A stretch of DNA of 64,000 nt, from assembly GCF_900104675.1 (NCBI RefSeq), contig NZ_LT629944.1, forward strand, positions 496,001 to 560,000. Reading direction: 5' to 3'. This DNA comes from Angelakisella massiliensis (lineage in GTDB: Bacteria > Bacillota > Clostridia > Oscillospirales > Ruminococcaceae). The translations under genes were made by a program, and so were the position numbers. Position 1 is the first letter of the stretch; each line of letters begins with the position of its first letter. This document shows positions 35,494-43,284 of the stretch, piece by piece. The notes beneath the pieces were generated by a model, which did no database searches, was not told the origin of the DNA, and worked only from the letters and a program-made list of their open reading frames with translations.

Positions 35494-38091
35494 TCAGGAC
35501 TCCAAGTAAATTTCGGGACTATTATACTGCACCTGTTCTGCTTCTCGGCGAATGCTCAGGTTTTCGCATTCCAGAAGCGCAGGCTTCAACCGGAGTTGGT
35601 CATTATCGTCAAAGGTAATGTACTGGCTCCGTTTTTCTGTAATATAGGCTGCCGCTTCGCGGGTGAAGCCATTTCGCTGCAGCCAAACTGCCTCCGGATT
35701 CGTTGTGCCGTACTCAACGAGTTCGTACCAATCGGTAAAAGAAGCATCCGGGAAACATGCTCTGTATTCCTGCGAAAACCGGAGGAAGTAGTTTGCAATC
35801 CGAAAAAGGATTACATCCTCGATGTCCTCCAGCATCCCGCTGATGAGTGCGTTAACATAGGCAGGCTCATTCTTGAACGCGACATACTGACCTTTGAGCT
35901 TTACCTTTCCTTTGCCGGTCGATAGATAGTAATCAATGGAATCTGTAACCATGTGGTTTAAGCTCATGCCAGAAACCCACTGATTCAGGACAAAGGCATA
36001 GTGCGACAGCTTCGTATGTGCTCCGGATGATTTGTTTTGAAAGCCAAGAGTATCGTACTCGTAGGTTTCCCACTTGAAAATGTCGCATAGCCGCTCAAGA
36101 AAGTTCCTCAGCTCATTATAATCAGCCTTGCCTCCAATGCGGATAGCCGGATAATGGAGTCTTCCACTGCGGATTTCCCTTGCGAGTCGTTCTGTCTGGT
36201 CAAGAGATAGGTTGATGTCATCATCAAGGGAATGCTCCCGGCCAGCGAAGGCTGCGGCAATGGCGGCTTCATCCTCCGGGCTCAGCACATCGGAGAACTC
36301 CTTTTTCACCCGGCTTGCACGTCCAGAAACAATATCTTTCAACAGGATATTGGCCACCTTGCGAATCAAAGAATACTCCGCTGGTGGCAGGGAGCCATCC
36401 TTTGGTATTTCAGCCTGCCCGCTCTTCAAAACAGAAACAATGCCGGTTTTCTGTTCCGGGGTCAAAGCAGTGGCCAGCGACAGCTGCTGTGGTACGATTT
36501 TCTCCTGCAGCAGATGGAGGAAGCGTTCTTTTTTCGTCTTCCGCTTTATACACACAAGGAACACGTTGCCATACAGGTTGAACTCTATGCGCCCGACCCT
36601 TCCCATCAGGTTTCTGAAATCGACCGGAGACATATCACCACCATTTTTGTGGCTGGTGATGAAAAGGTTATCCGCAGGCAAATTGACGCCTTCCAGTAAT
36701 GTACTGGTACAAAACAGGGTATGAATTTTTCCGTCCTTATAGAGCGATTCGATACGAGCCCGAATCGTCGAGGGCAAATACCCCATGTGATAGGCTACGC
36801 CTTTTTCCACAATATCGGCCAGGTAGTAATCGCCGTGAACATCCTGCCGGATGTCTTGCGCCAGAACATCCAGGTCACTATCATGCAACGGCTGGAGCTG
36901 TGCGGCATACTGCAAAGCATACTCCACAACATTGTCCTTACTATTCGAGTACACGATACTCCTGGCACCTTCACCCAATTCACGGACAAAATCCAGTAAT
37001 CCCTTGTCCTCCGGGAAACTGCAGTATTTTGTGAGTTTCTGAGTCGCCTCATTATAATAATGCAGCTCGAAACGCTTGAAATCAATCAGAAACTTCTCCT
37101 GATTCACAGGCGAAAACTTCGTTGCTATTTTATAGTTCTCCCTATTTGCAACGTCTGGGATGAGCTGCAAATAGACTTCTGGATTCGGGATGTTCGGAGA
37201 CGCAAAAATAATGTGTGGAGGTGTGCTCCTTTGAGAAAGCATATCAACCACCTTGTAGTAGAATGCGCTCCGGCCATCTTTCTTGGAAATCTTGTGAGCC
37301 TCATCGATGAAAAGGTATTCAATAGGAATATCCTTCATCAAAATCAGCAAGTAGAGCAGGCGTTCTGGGGTCATGGCAAAGATGAAGTTATGCTCTTCTT
37401 CCAAGGCCATTGCTCCCGCTGAGGTAACAATTCTATAATTTTTCTCCTTGAGCTCCGGCCCAAGAACCTCTGTCAGTTTTTCCGTCGTTTCATTTATGAG
37501 GGCTTTGGTCGGAACTATAATAGCGAAATTGCACTGTCTGCCTTTTGCTATCTGCTCTCGGATAAATGTCCTCATGATATATGATTTCCCCAGCGATGTG
37601 GGGGCTGAATAACTGAAGTACGGTTCGTTAAACTTCTCGTATATTTCCTTTTGAGCGCGGAAGAAGTATTCATTCTCTGCTTCCGGGATACGCAGGTATT
37701 CCTTGCTGACCTGGGTGAAAATACGGTCAAGGAGGTCTGCGCTCACATAATCTGCAGCTTTGAGACTCACACCTCTAAAATTGCTCACGCTGGTGAGAAC
37801 AGAGCCGAGATAATACTGTATCAATTCGTCATCCGGATGGAGAGCATTCAAAAGAGCGACGATTTCCTGCGCCCACAGCTTGTGGGTCTCCTCATTCTGC
37901 GTATGTACTGATTTTGAGAGGATATCTGCAAACCGCAAAGCTGCAGGTACACTTATCTCCTTTTCCGGAAGATTTGTCAGCCCAAAGAGCTGCCGACCAT
38001 AGTTGTATAGAATGGCGTCATACAGTTCGTTGAGATACGGATTCTCCTCAATGCCATCAAAGAGGACAGCGCCGATGGTGGTTTCTTCCAT
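35494..38091 (-). CDS. HamB-like DEAD/DEAH helicase (Hachiman-type)
   Basis: 865-aa superfamily 2 helicase with a ~150-residue N-terminal domain, Walker A APTSLGKS (163-170), FIDEAHKIS (DEAH 263-266), TLLEGVNLPADNLF and LMGRVGRIEF (motif VI, about 495-503). In Hachiman, HamB is a DNA-damage-sensing helicase that holds the HamA nuclease. The architecture and the coupling to a HamA-like gene (stop/start overlap TGATG) support the call. A 107-base gap separates it from mod, the largest gap in the operon. Confidence 0.8.
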   Translation of the reverse strand: MEETTIGAVLFDGIEENPYLNELYDAILYNYGRQLFGLTNLPEKEISVPAALRFADILSKSVHTQNEETHKLWAQEIVALLNALHPDDELIQYYLGSVLTSVSNFRGVSLKAADYVSADLLDRIFTQVSKEYLRIPEAENEYFFRAQKEIYEKFNEPYFSYSAPTSLGKSYIMRTFIREQIAKGRQCNFAIIVPTKALINETTEKLTEVLGPELKEKNYRIVTSAGAMALEEEHNFIFAMTPERLLYLLILMKDIPIEYLFIDEAHKISKKDGRSAFYYKVVDMLSQRSTPPHIIFASPNIPNPEVYLQLIPDVANRENYKIATKFSPVNQEKFLIDFKRFELHYYNEATQKLTKYCSFPEDKGLLDFVRELGEGARSIVYSNSKDNVVEYALQYAAQLQPLHDSDLDVLAQDIRQDVHGDYYLADIVEKGVAYHMGYLPSTIRARIESLYKDGKIHTLFCTSTLLEGVNLPADNLFITSHKNGGDMSPVDFRNLMGRVGRIEFNLYGNVFLVCIKRKTKKERFLHLLQEKIVPQQLSLATALTPEQKTGIVSVLKSGQAEIPKDGSLPPAEYSLIRKVANILLKDIVSGRASRVKKEFSDVLSPEDEAAIAAAFAGREHSLDDDINLSLDQTERLAREIRSGRLHYPAIRIGGKADYNELRNFLERLCDIFKWETYEYDTLGFQNKSSGAHTKLSHYAFVLNQWVSGMSLNHMVTDSIDYYLSTGKGKVKLKGQYVAFKNEPAYVNALISGMLEDIEDVILFRIANYFLRFSQEYRACFPDASFTDWYELVEYGTTNPEAVWLQRNGFTREAAAYITEKRSQYITFDDNDQLRLKPALLECENLSIRREAEQVQYNSPEIYLES

Positions 38092-39524
38092 CAGATGCCA
38101 CCTCCTATCAGCATGTTGATAATGCTGGTTTTATCTTGGGGCGCATTGTTGAACGGCAGAACGTAAATATAAAACGAATGCATCCCAAGATGGAGGGCCG
38201 TAATCTTCTGCGAAATATATTCCGCATTCTCAGTGATTGCACTTTCCATTCTTGCAACAGCTTCTTCTATGAACTCTGTCGCGGAATAGTCCTCTGGATT
38301 TAATCCAAGAGAATAGCCAAGAAATAGGCCAAATGCGGTTCCGGGCGGTTCCTGCCCCTGCTTCGTAGGAATCAGTATATCCTTGACCGCAAGCGCTGTC
38401 TGAACATCCACGCTCCTCCCGAAAGCAGCGCTGTTGACCAGTTCCACGCCTGTAATCCGCTTTGCTTTTATCTGAACCACCGCGTCAAAAGCCGCGTCAA
38501 TGGCAGATTTCAGGTCTCCTTCCATTTGAGAAGACCCGTACACCATTTGGTATTCGGAGGTGTCCCGCCCGATGGAACGCAAATGAATCCCGGCGCAGTT
38601 TGTGCTGGCACCCAGTTCAATAGAGCTCAGCAACTTAGGCGCCTTTAGCACCTCTTCCAAAAACGCATACAGCAGCATATCCGCCAGCTCGTTTCCTGTG
38701 CTGTGTTCGCGGATATATTGCGCAGCGTCCATGCCGACGCTTTCCAGGTCGCCCTCTGCCTTATACCGCTCCATCTCAGCTCTGGAATATACATAGCGAC
38801 CTATGTTGGTATTCAAATACTTTTTCAGACCGGCATAGGTGAATTCGTTATCTTCGATTTTGAGACGGAAGATTTGATAGTCTTCCGGATTTCTGAGCCC
38901 AAGAGGAATCTGGCAGACGGGGACGAATGCATCCTCAAAGCCCTTACCTCGAACCGACATAGTAAGGCCGGTAGCAGCTCCACTTTCTAACAGGACTAAA
39001 CGATTGAGTTCGTCCTGATTGAACGAACTTATATACTCACGTGAGACATCTTGAATGTATGTGCGCCCAGCCTTGTTATCGACTGTCCGAACGACAAAGA
39101 AGAAGAAATCTGTTAGCATCTCTGCCAGATTATATCGGTACTCAAGCCGATAGTAGCCCTTGGTATTAGATGTGATGGTGCCGATTCGCACATCATCAGC
39201 AATATCATCGTCCTGAAAAAGCAAATCCAAGAGAGCGTGAACAATATGCTTCCGCTTCTCTGGATAGAGCTTCGGAATTATCTGTGTCTCGAAACAGGCC
39301 AGAACGGACGGCGCGTGCTCCGGAGAAATCTCATCTGTAATCGCCGGTGAAATATTGTTTGAGCAGTTGACCAAGTGGCCTACGGTACCGTCATCTTCCC
39401 GGATGTCATACATGGAATTGACTGCTAAAAACATTGTTCCACAGAGGAATTTTTGCGTCGTGCTTCTGGGAGAGCACAAAGTGAGTATTTTAAGGAATGA
39501 CCCAAAACAAAGGTGCCCTGCCAT
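38091..39524 (-). CDS. HamA-like (DUF1837) protein, catalytic motif apparently degenerate
   Basis: 477-aa protein. The C-terminal half has the DUF1837/HamA pattern: ADMLLYAFLEEVLKAPKLLS, SIELGASTNCAGIHLR, then QMVYGSSQMEGDLKSAIDAA. In HamA nucleases, as I recall the family, the GExK-type motif falls at YGSSQ; here Ser331 and Gln333 (codons 38532-38534 and 38526-38528) stand where Glu and Lys are expected. The N-terminal ~230 residues are longer than in compact HamA and may be an extra domain. The start at 39524 follows AGGAGG, 31 bases after the Xre gene. Partner of the helicase downstream. Confidence 0.72.
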   Translation of the reverse strand: MAGHLCFGSFLKILTLCSPRSTTQKFLCGTMFLAVNSMYDIREDDGTVGHLVNCSNNISPAITDEISPEHAPSVLACFETQIIPKLYPEKRKHIVHALLDLLFQDDDIADDVRIGTITSNTKGYYRLEYRYNLAEMLTDFFFFVVRTVDNKAGRTYIQDVSREYISSFNQDELNRLVLLESGAATGLTMSVRGKGFEDAFVPVCQIPLGLRNPEDYQIFRLKIEDNEFTYAGLKKYLNTNIGRYVYSRAEMERYKAEGDLESVGMDAAQYIREHSTGNELADMLLYAFLEEVLKAPKLLSSIELGASTNCAGIHLRSIGRDTSEYQMVYGSSQMEGDLKSAIDAAFDAVVQIKAKRITGVELVNSAAFGRSVDVQTALAVKDILIPTKQGQEPPGTAFGLFLGYSLGLNPEDYSATEFIEEAVARMESAITENAEYISQKITALHLGMHSFYIYVLPFNNAPQDKTSIINMLIGGGI

Positions 39525-39555
39525 CTCAAACTCCTCCTTTCACAAATCGGAACAA

Positions 39556-39756
39556 TTACTCTTTTACATAGTTGACTATGTCGCCGATATCGCAATCCAG
39601 CGCTTCACATATCCGCCCCAGTATTTCCATGTTCACAGGTAAGCCCTTTCCCATTTTGGCCATTGTAGAGGAGGTTATATTTGTCTCTGCCATAAGGTCT
39701 TTTTTCATCATGTTCCTGTCGATAAGCATTTTCCACAATTTATTATAGCTGAACAT
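39556..39756 (-). CDS. Small Xre/Cro-type regulator, first gene of the defence operon
   Basis: 66-aa helix-turn-helix protein (MFSYNKLWKMLIDRNMMKKD, LMAETNITSSTMAKMGKG) of the YozG-like Cro/C1 class. It lies just downstream of a strong promoter and heads the operon, so it likely autoregulates it. The ATG at 39756 follows AAGGAGGTG. Confidence 0.88.
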   Translation of the reverse strand: MFSYNKLWKMLIDRNMMKKDLMAETNITSSTMAKMGKGLPVNMEILGRICEALDCDIGDIVNYVKE

Positions 39757-39771
39757 CCTTGCACCTCCTTG

Positions 39772-39833
39772 GGTACCGTAGTGCCGTACTGCTGATACTC
39801 AAGCATTATATCACAAAACTTTGCTTTTTGCAA
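39772..39833 (-). promoter_or_regulatory. Promoter and possible operator of the defence operon
   Basis: On the minus strand TTGCAA (39833-39828), 17-base spacer, TATAAT (39810-39805). Between it and the xre ribosome site lies TACGG-CAC-TACGG (about 39788-39776), a direct repeat suited to an Xre operator. The promoter is clear; the operator is inference. Confidence 0.65.
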
Positions 39834-39966
39834 TATGAAGTTTGAGTTTGCGAAGATTTATCATTTCCGGTCTAATCCATTTTTTGTTCCACCAAGGTGT
39901 CCTGACAAGAGACTTCAATCTTCCAAGTCCGTCCAAGTCTCAATCATGTAATCCAAGTTTGAAAAG

Positions 39967-40005
39967 CTGTACTCTGTAATTGCTCAAGCGCAGAGTACAG
40001 TTTTT
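39967..40005 (+). terminator. Hairpin with U-tract upstream of the small element gene
   Basis: CTGTACTCTG (39967-39976) pairs with CAGAGTACAG (39991-40000), then TTTTT. It ends 26 bases before the ATG at 40032, so it could be an attenuator. Upstream at about 39925-39960 TCCAAGT occurs three times. Confidence 0.65.
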
Positions 40006-40031
40006 CTTTTTGGAAAGGCAGGTGAAAACCA

Positions 40032-40214
40032 ATGCTCTCAAACCGTGATTGGGTCATCAACATCGAGAATGCCGCAGCAAAAGTGGCAGCCGAGTATGGC
40101 CAAAAAGTGGTGGATTCCGTGTTCTGCCGCTACGACGCTCACAGCTTGGAGGATTTATCTCCTTGCTACTACGGCGAGGTGTTCAGCGACTTAGAGCAAA
40201 TCGCCAACGACTAA
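40032..40214 (+). CDS. Small conserved protein of integrative elements
   Basis: 60 aa: MLSNRDWVINIENAAAKVAA, then VFCRYDAHSLEDLSPCYYGE. I recognise the pattern from conjugative-element backbones of Clostridia but not its function. A ribosome-site-like AAGGCAGG precedes it. It is a leftover of an element whose other genes are mostly gone. Confidence 0.6.
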   Translation: MLSNRDWVINIENAAAKVAAEYGQKVVDSVFCRYDAHSLEDLSPCYYGEVFSDLEQIAND

Positions 40215-40463
40215 AGGCTACACAGCCGCCCTAAGCAAGGCGTAAAACTACTTTCCCGAAAACCGACTCACCTTCTTCGTGGCCACGAGGTGTGTTCGCA
40301 GTCGGTGGACGGGAGAAAGTTTATATAGAGTGCCAGCTTGCGAACGGCTGGTCACCGAAACGAAGCGGAGAAATCCGCATGAGGTGACCATCTATGTACA
40401 GAAGAACTGGCAGCCATACAGGTTATCTCCGCTTCGGCTTCACCGCCGAAAGGAGAAAATCTT

Positions 40464-41213
40464 ATGGCAAAGTACGACAATCAGAAGCAACCCTTTATCT
40501 ACGACCGCGCCACCGGTGAGAAGATTCCGGTCAGCAAAGAAGTCCGCGACGCCTACTACGGCGAGGCAGCCCGCATCCGGATGAAGGAGCAGGCTCATGG
40601 GCGCTGCGTCTGCCCGAAGAGCAAGGTCTGGGCCTGTGACGGCGACTGCCTCATTTGTGAGTACCATCGTTCCGGCGACCTGGCTTCTCTGGACGTTCCC
40701 ATCGGTGAGGATGGTGAGGATATGGTGCCCTGGGATAGTCCGTCTGCTTTCAAAAATGCTGAGCCCTGCACTGGTGGTGCGGACGACTATCTGCGACTGC
40801 CGACTGAGGAGATTATTCCAACGGCAGAGAGAAAGATTGCCGGCGTTCCACGATGGCGGGGAATCGCTGGGTACTCTCTGGCGGGGTTATTTGCCCTGTA
40901 CGCCATCTATCAGACTGATGTGTTCTCACGGGTGGGGTGCATGTCCGGTTCTCTGTGGTTTCCTGGTTTCAAGGAGTACATTTTCTCCCACGAGCCGAAG
41001 CGCCGGCCGGACTGCATCTATTTCTCTCTGGGGGACAAGGAGGCTAAGACACGCAATCCAGTCTTGAAAACAGTTCAGGAAAATACAGAGGAGATCCGGG
41101 CTTTTTACCAAAGTAAAGGTATCGACACAGAGTTCCAGCTGAATGCCGGAAACCACTTTGCCCATGGAATCGAGTGGACGGCGGCGGGCATTCAGTGGCT
41201 GTTGAGCAGATAG
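40464..41213 (+). pseudogene. Chimera: element sigma-like protein N terminus fused to esterase C terminus
   Basis: Codons 1 to about 90 (MAKYDNQKQPFIYDRATGEK, CPKSKVWACDGDCLICEYHR) match the N-terminal half of a sigma-factor-like regulator common in conjugative elements. From about DMVPWDSP on, the frame reads as the C-terminal part of an alpha/beta-hydrolase esterase with nucleophile elbow GYSLAGLFALY and a catalytic His in NAGNHFAHG. The esterase lacks its first ~100 residues and the regulator lacks its DNA-binding half, so neither is likely functional. The fusion is in frame with a good ribosome site (AAAGGAG) and would be expressed. Confidence 0.75.
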
Positions 41214-41527
41214 TGGATGATCTTCGGCCCTTATTCTTTGAATAGGCGCGTGAAAAATTGATACGCCTGCCGAGCAGAAAAGACTTGCCTAACCGCCGCG
41301 GCAGAGGTACAATACCCCAAACCCAAAGCCACGAAAAGACGCTTCCCAGCCGGGACCGACAGACACCTGCCGCCCCTGGTCAGGAAGCGTTTTTGACCCC
41401 ATATTTGACCACAGTCAGGACCGGAGCACGTGGAAACAGCGGATTTAAGAGCGTCAAAAAATATTCAATACCGAGCAGAAAGCGCCGGATAGCGCTATAA
41501 ATCGCCACAAAAAATTTGGTTCAAGCG
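41214..41527. other. Element end next to orphan tRNA half
   Basis: Non-coding. It contains AGGCGCGT-GAAAAATTG-ATACGCCT (41243-41267), a hairpin echoed at 46408-46432, a second stem CGCTTCC ... GGAAGCG followed by TTTTT, and then the 16-base repeat at 41394. No gene seen. Confidence 0.5.
41394..41409 (+). repeat. 16-base repeat next to tRNA-Pro, copy 2
   Basis: TGACCCCATATTTGAC, identical to 5879-5894. Confidence 0.6.
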
Positions 41528-41572
41528 TTTGGGAGCATGATGTCGGGTGTTCGAGTCACCTCACTCCGACCA
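41528..41572 (+). pseudogene. Orphan 3' half of tRNA-Pro(UGG)
   Basis: It starts in the anticodon loop (TTTGGGA), then GCATG (anticodon 3' stem), T-arm GGGTG-TTCGAGT-CACCT, acceptor CACTCCG, discriminator A and CCA. Sequence to the left is unrelated to tRNA. Its anticodon strand and acceptor strand pair with the 5' piece at 5733, so the two are halves of one ancestral gene, separated at the anticodon loop. Confidence 0.8.
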
Positions 41573-41580
41573 ACTTTATC

Positions 41581-41610
41581 AGAAAAACCGCCTGAACAGG
41601 CGGTTTTTCT
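41581..41610 (+). terminator. Terminator of the ancestral tRNA-Pro
   Basis: 14-bp perfect stem (41581-41594 with 41597-41610) rich in CCGCC/GGCGG with T-run. Confidence 0.85.
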
Positions 41611-41777
41611 GCGTTTTTAGTTCTGTTTTTGTGCTCAAGGCGATTGCTGTTCAGCGGTGGTTTCAGGGGCAGAAAAGTGGCGGGAGCACGAGTAAGGATA
41701 GCCACCGAAACCGCCAAATCCCTAACCCATCCCTAATTGGAAGAAACAGCAAAAACCGAGCTTTTATGACTTAATAA

Positions 41778-41806
41778 TTGAAACCAAATTCAATTTTCGC
41801 TATAAT
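41778..41806 (+). promoter_or_regulatory. Promoter of the membrane-anchored orphan gene
   Basis: TTGAAA (41778-41783), 17-base spacer, TATAAT (41801-41806), 100 bases before the ATG. Confidence 0.7.
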
Positions 41807-41906
41807 AAATTTCGTTGAGCTGGTGAGAGACTTGTTCTTTTCCGTCTATACCGCTTCGGGAAATTTGCAACCTCTTTTATAGATCAAAAAGGAGGTACCG
41901 CCATAT

Positions 41907-43190
41907 ATGGAGTACATAACAATCGGAGTATGCATCATTGCAGTTGTTGTTATTGGTGCAGTAGTCATGCTCAAATCAAGAATAAAAGCCACTAATAGCT
42001 TATCGCCATCTGAAGCATCAACGGATAGCTCAAACAGGGCAACATCTATGTTGCAGGATACTGCTTCTCAGGAGTTTAGGATTTCAGTGGAAATGCTTCC
42101 CGCTGAAACGATTAGCGATGAGAGCGAATTGATTGAAATTACTGACAGCAGGGTTTTGGCTCGAGTAAACAGCCTTGTTCCTGGCTTGGTGCAGACTGGT
42201 AATGTAATTAACAACGCAGTCCAGGCGGCACAAACTCAAGGCGAAGTTCTATATCGGGCAATCATTCCCGCCGGAGCAAAACTTGCAGATTCAAGAGCAA
42301 TGGATGGCGCTGTTCGCGGTTTTTATCACGGTGCGGAGGGTATCCAAGGACACGCAAATTGGGTAGCAGTTGAAGCTCAAAAGGGCACTACTGTAATTGC
42401 TAATACAGCTGCAGCTGCAATGGGTGTTGCATCTATAGTCGTTGGTCAGTATTATATGACACAGATCAACGCCGAATTGGGACAAATCAGTGATGGCATT
42501 TCTAAAATTGCAGATTTCCAGGACAACGAATATCGAAGCCGAGTTTTCTCCCTGGTCAGCCATGTTAAGAAAATCGCTGAGTTTCAAGTGGAGATTCTTG
42601 AGAATGATGAGTTGAGACTTTCTAAAATCGCACAGTTGGATAGTCTGGAAGAAGAATGCACCAAACTTTTAGGGCAGGCCAACCTTACATTGGCAGGCTT
42701 TACAAGGAAGAATGACCTTGATTTTGCAACCTATGAAAAAGAATTGCAAGAGGTGCAGAACTGGTACATATATCAGAACACCTTACTGGAAATGCTCCAT
42801 AAACTCTCTGACCTTAGATTCGCTCTGCATCTTGGCGCTGTTTCCAAAGCGCAGTGTACCGCATTGTTGCCGACCTATACTCAGCAAGTCGAGGAAACTC
42901 AGTCCCGTATAACTCAGTGGCATCAGGATACCACAAAGCGACTCAATGTCGATACAGCAGAGATACGCCGAAAGAGAGATGGCTTGGATAAAGTCATTCA
43001 TTTCATCCCTGGTCTGATAAACGATGATTGGAATTTCTGTTCCATCTCCGAAAAAACTGCATGTATGATTGATTGTCAAGCCAGTGGGCGCGCTGAGTTG
43101 CACCACGATAATTCAGATTTTTACCTTGAAGATGTGCAGTTGATTTCCAAAGGTGGTAAAGTGTATTATCTACCGCCGTGCAAAAATTGA
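41907..43190 (+). CDS. Membrane-anchored coiled-coil protein of unknown function
   Basis: 427 aa. A single N-terminal membrane segment (IGVCIIAVVVIGAVVML, residues 6-22) is followed by a long soluble part with helical and coiled stretches (residues ~180-300) and a glycine/alanine patch (ANTAAAAMGVASIVVGQYY) that could be a second membrane segment. No enzyme motif is seen. It is AT-richer than its neighbours and has its own strong promoter and ribosome site (AAAGGAGGT). It lies as cargo between the tRNA half and an integrase, the usual slot for defence or toxin genes in mobilizable elements. Role unknown. Confidence 0.6.
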   Translation: MEYITIGVCIIAVVVIGAVVMLKSRIKATNSLSPSEASTDSSNRATSMLQDTASQEFRISVEMLPAETISDESELIEITDSRVLARVNSLVPGLVQTGNVINNAVQAAQTQGEVLYRAIIPAGAKLADSRAMDGAVRGFYHGAEGIQGHANWVAVEAQKGTTVIANTAAAAMGVASIVVGQYYMTQINAELGQISDGISKIADFQDNEYRSRVFSLVSHVKKIAEFQVEILENDELRLSKIAQLDSLEEECTKLLGQANLTLAGFTRKNDLDFATYEKELQEVQNWYIYQNTLLEMLHKLSDLRFALHLGAVSKAQCTALLPTYTQQVEETQSRITQWHQDTTKRLNVDTAEIRRKRDGLDKVIHFIPGLINDDWNFCSISEKTACMIDCQASGRAELHHDNSDFYLEDVQLISKGGKVYYLPPCKN

Positions 43191-43241
43191 GCGACTTCTA
43201 ATTACTCTGCAAAAAACAATGCTTTTCTGCGCAACAAAACG

Positions 43242-43277
43242 GAAGCCCAAGGGACATACCTCTGTCCCTTGGGCTTC
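43242..43277. terminator. Bidirectional terminator between orphan gene and integrase
   Basis: 15-bp perfect stem (43242-43256 with 43263-43277), loop TACCTC. Confidence 0.85.
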
Positions 43278-43284
43278 GTTTCTT

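Noticed and set aside
39925-39960. TCCAAGT repeated three times, considered as iterons or a CRISPR start
   Set aside because: Too short and irregularly spaced; no spacer-repeat structure. No CRISPR array is seen anywhere in the window.
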